The notes under the pieces: model-generated
The model's input: only the letters and a program-made list of their open reading frames with translations
Told to the model about the DNA's origin: nothing
The model's database searches: none
Program-made: the position numbers and the translations under genes
Part shown: piece by piece, positions 7,784 through 14,524 of the stretch
Layout of the letters: every line of letters begins with the position of its first letter
Position numbering within the stretch: position 1 is the first letter of the stretch
Assembly (NCBI GenBank): GCA_964407525.1
Contig: CAYOWC010000038.1
Location: forward strand, 1-24,819
Reading direction: 5' to 3'
Length of the DNA: 24,819 nt
From: DUZB01 sp964407525
GTDB lineage: Bacteria; Desulfobacterota; DSM-4660; Desulfatiglandales; Desulfatiglandaceae

Positions 7784-8296
7784 TTATTCTTCGATCTTCT
7801 TTTTTTTGAGCTTCTTCTTATACAATGCCCTTTTCAGGCTACTGATACGGTCAATGAAAAGCGTCCCGTCCAAATGATCGATTTCGTGTTGCAGACAGAC
7901 TGCAAGCAGTTCTTCCGCATCGATCTTCACGGGTTTGCCGTGACGATCAACCCCCTGAACGGTCACACAGGCATCACGGGTAACATCAGCAGTGAAATCG
8001 ACCACACTCAAACAGGCTTCGTTCCACTTGATATGATCCTCCCTGTGGGTAATTTCAGGGTTAATCAAAACCATCGGGTTTTGACCCTTCTCTCCGGGAC
8101 TGCCATCAAATACAATAACCCGTTTGAGCAAACCCACTTGGTTTGCCGCAAGGCCTATGCCTGGGGCGACGTACATGGTTTCAATCATCCGGTCGATAAT
8201 TCCCTGGAGTTCTTCATCAATATCTTCAATAGGCCCGGCGCTGGTTTTCAGTACCGGGTCCGGATATGTAAGTATTCTCATTTCGTTTTCGCCCAT
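7784..8296 (-). CDS. def: Peptide deformylase
   Basis: Removes the formyl group from the N-terminal Met of new proteins; a cytosolic metalloenzyme. All three family motifs are present: GIGLAANQVG at 46-55, EACLSV at 93-98 (metal ligand Cys95) and QHEIDHLDG at 136-144 (ligands His137 and His141, catalytic Glu138). The usual second residue Gly of EGCLS is Ala here. The start is set at the ATG at 8296 because AGGGGG lies 8 bp before it; the inner ATG at 8281 (M-R-I-L-T-Y-P) matches most homologues but has no ribosome site. The C-terminus is a lysine-rich tail, KKKLKKKK. It leads the cluster with fmt but is separated from it by 263 bp of repeats. Confidence 0.96.
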   Translation of the reverse strand: MGENEMRILTYPDPVLKTSAGPIEDIDEELQGIIDRMIETMYVAPGIGLAANQVGLLKRVIVFDGSPGEKGQNPMVLINPEITHREDHIKWNEACLSVVDFTADVTRDACVTVQGVDRHGKPVKIDAEELLAVCLQHEIDHLDGTLFIDRISSLKRALYKKKLKKKKIEE

Positions 8297-8328
8297 CGGC
8301 AAAACCCCCTACCTTTTATTCTGGCGCT

Positions 8329-8357
8329 ATTTTAAGCCTTCCGGTCCAATAAATCAA
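8329..8357 (-). promoter_or_regulatory. Sigma-70-type promoter for def
   Basis: On the minus strand TTGATT (8357-8352) and TAAAAT (8334-8329) are separated by 17 bp. The predicted start lies about 25 bp before the def ATG at 8296. This is a prediction by eye. Confidence 0.55.
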
Positions 8358-8394
8358 GGTAAGGGCCATTTATGGATGGAAACAAATTAGCCAT

Positions 8395-9114
8395 CTAATC
8401 TGCAAGATAGTACTCCAGCGTTGAAACGACTCGCACCTTCTTTATATAGGGTGTGTTGCTGTCTCTGTCCCTGATGGAAAATTGACCTTGAGTAGCCCTT
8501 TTTATCTTCCCGATTCTACTGTTTGAATCTTTGGCAAATTTTTCGGCAACTTCGCGTGCATTATTTGTCGCTTCTTCAATCATGGCCGGTTTAATACTAT
8601 TCAATCCGGTAAAAAGATATTCCGTCCGTGCCTGGTAATTCTGCCCGGAAATAGCGATCCCCTGCTTGCCAAGATCGAGGAGTTTGTCCATGGTCTTTCG
8701 CACCAGAGCAATGTTGTCAGTATATACACTGACTGTTGAATTACCGGAATACCTGAACTGAATATCCCTTGAATTGGAATACCCTTGGGCTTGTTTGTCA
8801 ATGATGGCGGGAGCTGAGACCGAAATCCCCTCTTCCTTGAATCCACTTTTCTTCAGAAATTCGACAATAACGGTATTTTTTTCCTGAATACTTGTAAACA
8901 GACTATTCAGGTCGTTGTCAACCACGTCAAAACGGATGGGCCAGATGGCAATGTTCGCTTGGACCTCTCTCTCCGACAAGCCTTTTACCGAGGCAGTCCT
9001 GTCTAATGCCTTTATTTTCAAGACACCATCCGCAATGAGGTATCCTAACAACGCCAGACCAACGCATATGAACGCACCAAGAATAAACGCTTCGAGAGTA
9101 CGATTTTTTGTCAT
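8395..9114 (-). CDS. SIMPL-domain (DUF541) envelope protein
   Basis: A ~239-residue protein of the SIMPL/DUF541 family, which is exported or membrane-anchored; members are linked to stress tolerance or membrane integrity, but the mechanism is poorly known. A single N-terminal hydrophobic helix (about residues 10-30) acts as signal or anchor. The SIMPL domain follows: ASVKGLSEREVQAN, then the S/A-rich strand region and the C-terminal TKRATQG-like part (KRATQGQFSIRD). The ATG at 9114 is preferred because GGAG lies 9 bp before it; the ATG at 9123 is directly against that GGAG. The gene overlaps or abuts the upstream methyltransferase, so the two are probably one transcript. Confidence 0.85.
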   Translation of the reverse strand: MTKNRTLEAFILGAFICVGLALLGYLIADGVLKIKALDRTASVKGLSEREVQANIAIWPIRFDVVDNDLNSLFTSIQEKNTVIVEFLKKSGFKEEGISVSAPAIIDKQAQGYSNSRDIQFRYSGNSTVSVYTDNIALVRKTMDKLLDLGKQGIAISGQNYQARTEYLFTGLNSIKPAMIEEATNNAREVAEKFAKDSNSRIGKIKRATQGQFSIRDRDSNTPYIKKVRVVSTLEYYLAD

Positions 9115-9119
9115 GATCA

Positions 9120-9785
9120 TCATCTCCTTTTGGATTTCATTCTCGCCAGGATAACCCGCACTTCGCCACCTTCTTCGGAACGAAGGACCTTTTTCTTCGC
9201 CATGATATCAAATGGTTCGCTCATCTTCCTGAAAAACCCAATGCTCGTCTCCCTGACCCTCTCAGCCAGGATAACCTCACCCGAAGGCTTCAAACAACGA
9301 TCAAAAAGCCTGGATAGAGGTTCAAAATCCTCTTCTTTGAACACCACTTCAGATCCGACAATCATATCAAATGGTTCGGCTATTTCAGGACTATTCCAAT
9401 CTAGCCTTCGGATCTCCGGGAAAGATCCTTCCTGTGTCAGGTTTTCGAGGGCGTTAGCGCGAACAAAATTGAGCGCATCGTCATTATACTCGGTAAGGGT
9501 TACCCGGTGCCCGAAAGAAGCCGCAACAATGCCCGCGATACCCATGCCACAGCCGATTTCAAGGACATTTCTGGTTTTGTCAACCGGCATTCTCGCAAGG
9601 CAGTCCGCCAAGACGATAGACGCATCCCAAATCTTCGCCCAAAGGGGAAACTCGCGAAAAATATCATCTGCATCTACAAACCTGTCAAGGGATACTGGAA
9701 CGAAAAACTTGAAATTCCGTCCCCCTACGGTCAGATTCGAAGGTTCCGTCTCATACTTCTTCTGAAAAGATTTCAGTGAAAACAT
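9120..9785 (-). CDS. Class I SAM-dependent methyltransferase (METTL/Methyltransf_16-like)
   Basis: A 221-residue Rossmann-fold methyltransferase. Motif I is VLEIGCGMG at 74-82, followed by TEYNDDALNFVRAN (motif II, acidic residue binding the SAM ribose) and MIVGSEVVFKEED (a motif IV-like strand). The FPLWAKIWDASIVLAD segment before motif I resembles the protein-lysine methyltransferase group (Methyltransf_16). The substrate cannot be named. A GAGG site lies 8 bp before the ATG. Its TGA lies inside the ribosome site/start region of the SIMPL gene, indicating coupled expression. Confidence 0.82.
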   Translation of the reverse strand: MFSLKSFQKKYETEPSNLTVGGRNFKFFVPVSLDRFVDADDIFREFPLWAKIWDASIVLADCLARMPVDKTRNVLEIGCGMGIAGIVAASFGHRVTLTEYNDDALNFVRANALENLTQEGSFPEIRRLDWNSPEIAEPFDMIVGSEVVFKEEDFEPLSRLFDRCLKPSGEVILAERVRETSIGFFRKMSEPFDIMAKKKVLRSEEGGEVRVILARMKSKRR

Positions 9786-9797
9786 ATTCCAAACCTC

Positions 9798-9946
9798 GTT
9801 AAGTGGTCGCGTAGATTAGTAGGTAAGTGGTTATTATTATTTGAAGTTATCCATTTCACCTCAAAATTGGACACCCGATGGATTTGAATAGGCAATGTGT
9901 TGATTTCACGTGCTTATTTTCCAACTCAACAACTCAACCACTTAAC
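9798..9946. repeat. Inverted pair of period-8 arrays upstream of the methyltransferase
   Basis: From 9798 on the plus strand, octamers GTTAAGTG, GTCGCGTA, GATTAGTA, GGTAAGTG, GTTATTAT run in register. From 9946 on the minus strand, GTTAAGTG, GTTGAGTT, GTTGAGTT run in register. A 10-bp perfect inverted match (9798-9807 with 9937-9946) is extended outside by CCTCGT/GACGAGG. This fills much of the 411-bp gap 9786-10196; the rest (about 9960-10196) holds only a doubtful 44-codon ORF and the valS leader. Confidence 0.7.
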
Positions 9947-9987
9947 TATTTGACGAGGTCTGTATTCTGAGCCCGCCTCCTGAAAGG

Positions 9988-10122
9988 ATGAAAATGTATA
10001 TCAAAATCGCAACGTCATTTTTGACACACTCCAAAGGCCATGTCCATCTTAAAACGCCATTGAAAGGCGACCAGAGAAAAAACTACCTTCAGTGTAAATC
10101 TTATGGTAAGAATACGCCGTAA
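9988..10122 (+). CDS. Possible small ORF (44 aa) upstream of valS
   Basis: An ATG-to-TAA frame encoding a basic 44-residue peptide (starts M-K-M-Y-I-K-I-A). GAAAGGA lies about 5 bp before the second Met codon at 9994. I recognise no family, the codon pattern is unremarkable, and it could be chance. It lies 75 bp before valS on the same strand. Confidence 0.2.
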   Translation: MKMYIKIATSFLTHSKGHVHLKTPLKGDQRKNYLQCKSYGKNTP

Positions 10123-10196
10123 GAGAACATTGAAATCATCAAAACCGGGCCGAACCAGTACGCTGTGAGCCCTGCAAAAACAGGAAGAGGATTTTT

Positions 10197-13100
10197 ATGA
10201 AAAAAGAGATACCCATACATTATGACCCGGCTGAAGCCGAAAAATCCACGAGCGAACTCTGGTTCGATTCAAAGGCCTTTGCGGCCACTCCCCAACCCGG
10301 AGTAAAGAAATATGTCATCATGATGCCCCTGCCCAACGTGACAGGCGCTCTGCACATGGGACACGCCATGGACAATGTCATGCAGGACCTCTTGATCCGA
10401 TGGCACCGCATGATGGGAAACGACACCCTCTGGATGGTCGGCAGCGATCATGCAGGGATCGCCACCCAGGCAGTCGTTGAAAAACGGCTCTTTGAGCTGG
10501 AGGGAAAAACCAGGCACGATATTGGCCGTGAGGCTCTGGTCAAACGTATCTGGCAGTGGAAGGAAGAATACCAGAAGCGGATTTACGGACAGTTGAAAAC
10601 CATGGGCTGTTCGTGCGACTGGAACCGTGCCCGTTTCACTATGGACAAGGTCTGCGCCCGAGCGGTTCGACACACATTTTTCTCTATGTTCCGAGACGGG
10701 ATCATCTACCAGGGAACACGCCTCGTCAACTGGGACTGCCATCTTCAAACCGCAGTAGCGGACGACGAGATCATCTACGAGACCGTGGACAGCCATTTCT
10801 GGTATATGCGCTATCCGATCATCGATCCCGAACCGGGTGATCCGGAATATGTGGTGGTGGCCACCACGCGTCCGGAAACCATGCTGGGAGATACTGCGGT
10901 GGCCTGCCATCCGGACCCGCAAGGGGAGCTTGAACGATTGATTCTCCAGACACGCAACAAACTGGATTCGGCGCCCAAAAGAGACAAAAAAGAACTGAAG
11001 GAAGAGATAGAAAGGCTTGAAAAACGAAGAGAAACCCACCTGCCCCAACTCCTTCGCCTTGCGGAAATGGCCCGAAATGGCCGACAGGTCCTTCTGCCTT
11101 TGCAGAACCGTCCCATTCCCCTGATCACGGACCCCTGGGCGAAACCAGGGCTAGGCAGCGGCTGCGTAAAAATCACGCCGGCGCACGACCCCAACGATTA
11201 TGAAGTGTGGCAGCGACATGTAGAGGAAATGGAAATCATCAACATCCTCAACCCGGACGGCACACTCAATGAAAATGCGGGCGCTTATGCAGGGATGGAC
11301 CGGTTTGCCGCCCGCGAACTGGTTTTTGAAGACCTGAAAAAACAAGACCTCATGGAATCGGTGGAAGACCGCCAGGTGGACGTGGGACACTCCGACCGTT
11401 CCAAAACCCCCATTGAACCCTACCTGTCTCTCCAGTGGTTTGTTCGTATGGGCGATGTGGAAGATGGAATCGTCTGCGGTCGCGACACAGACAAAAGATT
11501 CGTGGCCCCGGGAATGGCCCAGGCCGCTATCCAGGCAGCCGAAGGGGAGTGGAAATCAGCCACCGACCGCGACGTAAAATTCCATCCGGACGCGGATCGG
11601 TACGCGGGGACCTACCTGAACTGGCTCGGCGAAAAGCGTGACTGGTGCATCAGCAGACAACTCTGGTGGGGACATCGCATTCCCATCTGGAAAAAACAGG
11701 TCAACGAAAAAGAGTACCATCGAACCCTGAATGCACTGGAACCCCTCCTGTCCCGAAACGATATCTGTATTCGTATCGGTCTGCCGGACGGAACCAGTCA
11801 GATCATCCAGAAGGGAGAGAATCCCTTTGACATCCAGGAAACAGCTAACTTGATGGTCTGCCTTCAAGACGACCAGGCCCTGGACGAATGTAGTCAGCTA
11901 CTTGAAGCCGAAGGACTGGAGCAGGATCCGGACGTATTGGACACATGGTTTTCCAGCGCCCTGTGGCCCCACAGTACTCTGGGATGGCCCGATCCGGAGA
12001 CGGCTCAGGTGGAAGACGGTCAAACACCCTTAGGCGCCGTCGGCAACGCTCCCAACTGCCTTGACTCCTATTTTCCCGGTTCCTGCCTTGTCACGGGTCG
12101 GGACATCGTCACCCTCTGGGTGGCGCGCATGATCATCATGGGCCTCTACAACCTGGGTGACGTGCCGTTCACGGACGTCTTCATCCACGCCAACATCCTG
12201 GACGGCAAAGGGGAGCGGATGAGCAAATCCAAGGGGAACGGCATCGACCCCGTGGACATTATCGAGCGGTATGGCACCGATGCCATGCGGTATGTTCTTT
12301 GCGAGCTCCAGACCGGCATGCAGGATATCCGCCTTCCCATCCAGGCCGTCAGTCCCTTTACCGGAGAGTTGGTGGACCTGGGCGCAGCAAAACATGGAAA
12401 GACCATTTTCACCTACATCTGCCCCAAATCAGGGAAAGAGTTTGATGTGACCGGCACCATGAAGGATATCCCATCGGCCAAGATCATCAGCGAGCGATTT
12501 GAGGTGGGAGTCCATTTCTGCACGAAACTGTGGAACGCCGCCCGTTTGGCGTTTATGAACTTAGAAGGGTATTCGTTTACTCCGAGGGATGTCACTGAGT
12601 TCCACGAGGCCGACCGATGGATCCTTTCGAGGCTTTCTAAAACGATTCAGGAAGTCAACAGCCTCCTGGAAGAATACAATCCATCGGCTGCCATCAACGC
12701 CTGCCGCTCCTTTTTCTGGGGAGAACTGTGTGACTGGTACCTGGAAATGATCAAGGGAAATCTGGCCGACGAATCCAAAGCCCCCAGCACACGCCAGGTA
12801 TTGGCCACCGTGCTTGATCGGGTTTTGAGTCTACTGCACCCCTTTGTCCCATTCATAACGGAAACCCTCTGGCAAAGCCTCAACGAACTTGCCCCCGAGA
12901 GAGGAATTTCGGCCCCACTTCCCCAATCCGAAATCCTGGTAAAAGGTGTCTGGCCCGAACGGACCCCCGAATGGGAAGAAGAAGAGTTGGAGAAACGGAT
13001 GGGCACCGTTCAGGATATTGTACGGGAAATCCGAAACGTGCGGTCCAAACATGGACTGTCTCCCAGAAAACCCCTTAAGGTGATCATCCGTGGAGGTAAC

Positions 13101-13457
13101 CTTAAAGACGCTTCATTCGAACCCCTCCTGGGCATTGTAAAACAGATAACCAACCTGGAATCCCTTGAGCTTTCAGACCAGGACGCCCCGGCCGGCGACG
13201 CGGCAAGGGCGGTGGTAGGCAACCTGGAGATCTTCGTGCTGGGAGCAGTGGACGTGGAAAAAGAACGAACCCGCCTCAAAAAGCAGCGCGACGATCTTAC
13301 CAAGAAAATGGCAGGTTCCCAAAAGAAGCTTTCCAACAAAGGTTTTGTCGAGAAAGCCAAAGACGACATCGTTCAGAAAGAACGGGACAAGTTGGCAAAA
13401 ATGGAAGCCGAGCTCAAAGCGGTGGAAGAGAATCTTCTGACCCTGGTGGAGGAGTAG
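10197..13457 (+). CDS. valS: Valyl-tRNA synthetase
   Basis: Charges tRNA-Val; a 1086-residue cytosolic class I synthetase, longer than the ~880-950 usual in bacteria. The HIGH motif is HMGH at 53-56 within PNVTGALHMGH, and the KMSKS motif is RMSKS at 674-678. The CP1 editing domain (TTRPETMLGDTAVA) is present. The extra length comes from a charged, coiled-coil-like insertion inside the editing domain (about 243-298, rich in K/E/R) and another after KMSKS (about 705-735, with YICPKSG). The tail from ~1020 is the tRNA-binding coiled coil (KERTRLKKQRDDLTKK). GGAAGAGG lies 6 bp before the ATG. The TAG stop lies within a period-7 array. Identity is certain; the role of the insertions is not. Confidence 0.97.
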   Translation: MKKEIPIHYDPAEAEKSTSELWFDSKAFAATPQPGVKKYVIMMPLPNVTGALHMGHAMDNVMQDLLIRWHRMMGNDTLWMVGSDHAGIATQAVVEKRLFELEGKTRHDIGREALVKRIWQWKEEYQKRIYGQLKTMGCSCDWNRARFTMDKVCARAVRHTFFSMFRDGIIYQGTRLVNWDCHLQTAVADDEIIYETVDSHFWYMRYPIIDPEPGDPEYVVVATTRPETMLGDTAVACHPDPQGELERLILQTRNKLDSAPKRDKKELKEEIERLEKRRETHLPQLLRLAEMARNGRQVLLPLQNRPIPLITDPWAKPGLGSGCVKITPAHDPNDYEVWQRHVEEMEIINILNPDGTLNENAGAYAGMDRFAARELVFEDLKKQDLMESVEDRQVDVGHSDRSKTPIEPYLSLQWFVRMGDVEDGIVCGRDTDKRFVAPGMAQAAIQAAEGEWKSATDRDVKFHPDADRYAGTYLNWLGEKRDWCISRQLWWGHRIPIWKKQVNEKEYHRTLNALEPLLSRNDICIRIGLPDGTSQIIQKGENPFDIQETANLMVCLQDDQALDECSQLLEAEGLEQDPDVLDTWFSSALWPHSTLGWPDPETAQVEDGQTPLGAVGNAPNCLDSYFPGSCLVTGRDIVTLWVARMIIMGLYNLGDVPFTDVFIHANILDGKGERMSKSKGNGIDPVDIIERYGTDAMRYVLCELQTGMQDIRLPIQAVSPFTGELVDLGAAKHGKTIFTYICPKSGKEFDVTGTMKDIPSAKIISERFEVGVHFCTKLWNAARLAFMNLEGYSFTPRDVTEFHEADRWILSRLSKTIQEVNSLLEEYNPSAAINACRSFFWGELCDWYLEMIKGNLADESKAPSTRQVLATVLDRVLSLLHPFVPFITETLWQSLNELAPERGISAPLPQSEILVKGVWPERTPEWEEEELEKRMGTVQDIVREIRNVRSKHGLSPRKPLKVIIRGGNLKDASFEPLLGIVKQITNLESLELSDQDAPAGDAARAVVGNLEIFVLGAVDVEKERTRLKKQRDDLTKKMAGSQKKLSNKGFVEKAKDDIVQKERDKLAKMEAELKAVEENLLTLVEE

Positions 13458-13494
13458 CCAGTGAGGAGTAAAAAGTAAGGACTAAGCAGTAAGC
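13453..13494. repeat. Period-7 tandem array at the valS stop codon
   Basis: Six heptamers in register: AGTAGCC, AGTGAGG, AGTAAAA, AGTAAGG, ACTAAGC, AGTAAGC. The first unit contains the TAG stop of valS (13455-13457). Confidence 0.8.
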
Positions 13495-13572
13495 AGAGAT
13501 AAAAAGGAAAACAGAAGACGGTGGCGGAGTTTACCAAAAACAGGCAGTGGGAAAATCTGGATGAGTCAGGTT

Positions 13573-13703
13573 TCAGGTCACATGCAAAATCTGCTCAAGG
13601 GTCTCGCTAACCCATTGATTAAGAATCTATTCTCTCTTATTGCAGTAGCAGAGTCATATTCAATTGTGGCAATGTAACCTTTCCAGTTCATCGTCGTCTG
13701 CAT
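13573..13703 (-). pseudogene. Decayed second hicB antitoxin gene
   Basis: On the minus strand the reading from the ATGs at 13703/13691 gives M-N-W-K-G-Y-I-A-T-I-E-Y-D-S, matching the first strand of the intact HicB next door (M-T-Y-K-G-Y-A-A-R-V-E-F-D). A few codons later, in another frame after a TAG, the sequence reads ILNQWVSETLEQILHVT and stops at 13573. This matches the HicB C-terminal helix SLNKWVVDTLDKSIQAL. About 75 codons between the two pieces are gone. It is therefore an internally deleted and frame-shifted hicB duplicate, in the same orientation and 58 bp downstream of the working copy. Confidence 0.75.
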
Positions 13704-13761
13704 AGTTCCCTCCATTACGGTCGCATAGCGCAAAGTCCAAGAACCAATGGCCTCTGAAAAT

Positions 13762-14100
13762 TTAAAGTGCCTGGATAGATTTATCCAGCGTATCAACAAC
13801 CCATTTATTGAGGCTTTTACCGCTGGTTTCGGCTGCGGTGGCAATAGCGGCGTGAACGCTCGGTGAAATGCGCAAGGTCAGCTTGCCGGAGTATGGTTTG
13901 TTCGGCTTATCTCCCAGCTTGGCGCAGGTGACAAGGTAGTCGTCAACCGCCTCTTTGAAGGCTGCTTCCAGCTCATCTACTGTTTTGCCATGAAAGGTGA
14001 CAATGTCTTGAATAGCAGCCAGGCGGCCAAAAAAGATACGATCCTGAGCGTCAAACTCAACGCGGGCAGCATAGCCTTTATAGGTCATGGCATTTTTCAT
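13762..14100 (-). CDS. hicB: HicB family antitoxin
   Basis: A 112-residue antitoxin that should bind and block HicA and repress its own operon. Residues 1-60 form the HicB partial RNase-H-like fold (YKGYAARVEFD ... FHGKTVDELEAAFKEAVDDYL). Residues ~72-108 form a ribbon-helix-helix DNA-binding domain (KLTLRISPSVHAAIATAA, SLNKWVVDTL). The ATG overlaps the hicA stop (ATGA) and has GGAG 7 bp upstream. The order toxin-then-antitoxin is normal for hicAB. Confidence 0.92.
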   Translation of the reverse strand: MKNAMTYKGYAARVEFDAQDRIFFGRLAAIQDIVTFHGKTVDELEAAFKEAVDDYLVTCAKLGDKPNKPYSGKLTLRISPSVHAAIATAAETSGKSLNKWVVDTLDKSIQAL

Positions 14101-14351
14101 GGAGTAACTCCTATCAGTTCAAGAAAATCACGGGTTGCACTTACTCGATACCGGAGAGCATCCTTGCCGGGATGCGGGCGATGGAACGCAGCCTTACGGC
14201 CTTTATGTAAAACTGTGATTCGGGAACCACTGCCCTCTATGATATCACAGCCCACAGCCTTAAATAATGCCTCGATCCTTCGCCATTCAATATTGCCGGA
14301 GATCGGATTGGCGAACACGGCACCCAGGGTTTTTCGGTGGCTGCGGTTCAT
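14097..14351 (-). CDS. hicA: HicA family toxin (mRNA interferase)
   Basis: An 84-residue HicA-type toxin, a small dsRBD-like mRNA-cleaving protein. The segment EALFKAVGCDIIEGSGSR fits helix 1 and strand 1 of the family, and FHRPHPGKD fits the third strand. In classical HicA the catalytic His follows G-S (GSH); here it is Arg44 in SGSRITV, as in the longer HicA subgroup with the HRPHP motif. Translation is coupled to hicB by a 4-bp overlap. A promoter and inverted repeat lie just upstream. Confidence 0.88.
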   Translation of the reverse strand: MNRSHRKTLGAVFANPISGNIEWRRIEALFKAVGCDIIEGSGSRITVLHKGRKAAFHRPHPGKDALRYRVSATRDFLELIGVTP

Positions 14352-14357
14352 GGGTAA

Positions 14358-14385
14358 ACGATACCACTTTTTGACACCATGTCAA
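14358..14385 (-). promoter_or_regulatory. hicAB promoter
   Basis: On the minus strand TTGACA (14385-14380) and TATCGT (14363-14358) are spaced 16 bp, a few bases before the hicA ATG (14351). Transcription would start close to the ATG, so the leader would be nearly absent. This is a prediction by eye. Confidence 0.5.
14371..14385. promoter_or_regulatory. Inverted repeat, candidate HicB operator
   Basis: A perfect 6-bp inverted repeat TTGACA-CCA-TGTCAA covers the -35 box of the hicAB promoter. A further TTGACA lies at 14393-14398. The position is right for an autorepressor with a ribbon-helix-helix domain. Binding by HicB is inference. Confidence 0.45.
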
Positions 14386-14392
14386 GGGATTT

Positions 14393-14422
14393 TTGACAAC
14401 AGAACCTTTGGACTGCTATTGT
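14393..14422 (+). promoter_or_regulatory. Divergent promoter for the secreted-protein pair
   Basis: TTGACA (14393-14398), an 18-bp spacer, and TGCTATTGT with an extended -10 (TG at 14414-14415, TATTGT 14417-14422). It points toward the gene at 14525, giving a leader of about 95 nt. It lies 7 bp from the candidate HicB operator, so shared control is possible. Confidence 0.45.
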
Positions 14423-14524
14423 GTATATTTACGGAATTATTCTTGATTCAAATGGGGTTTTTGTGCAAAATGACAAGTGGTTTAATAGGCAAGAATGTAA
14501 AACATCAAACGGGGGCGCAAAATC

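Noticed and set aside
10123..10196. T-box or other tRNA-sensing leader for valS
   Set aside because: No T-box consensus, specifier loop or terminator is visible in the short leader.
10269..11048. 259-codon minus-strand open frame inside valS
   Set aside because: It lies wholly antisense to valS, which has intact synthetase motifs; no ribosome site or family likeness.
13578..13844. 88-codon minus-strand frame as an intact gene
   Set aside because: Only its middle matches HicB and the matching C-terminal part is in another frame, so it is better read as a hicB pseudogene with upstream junk.
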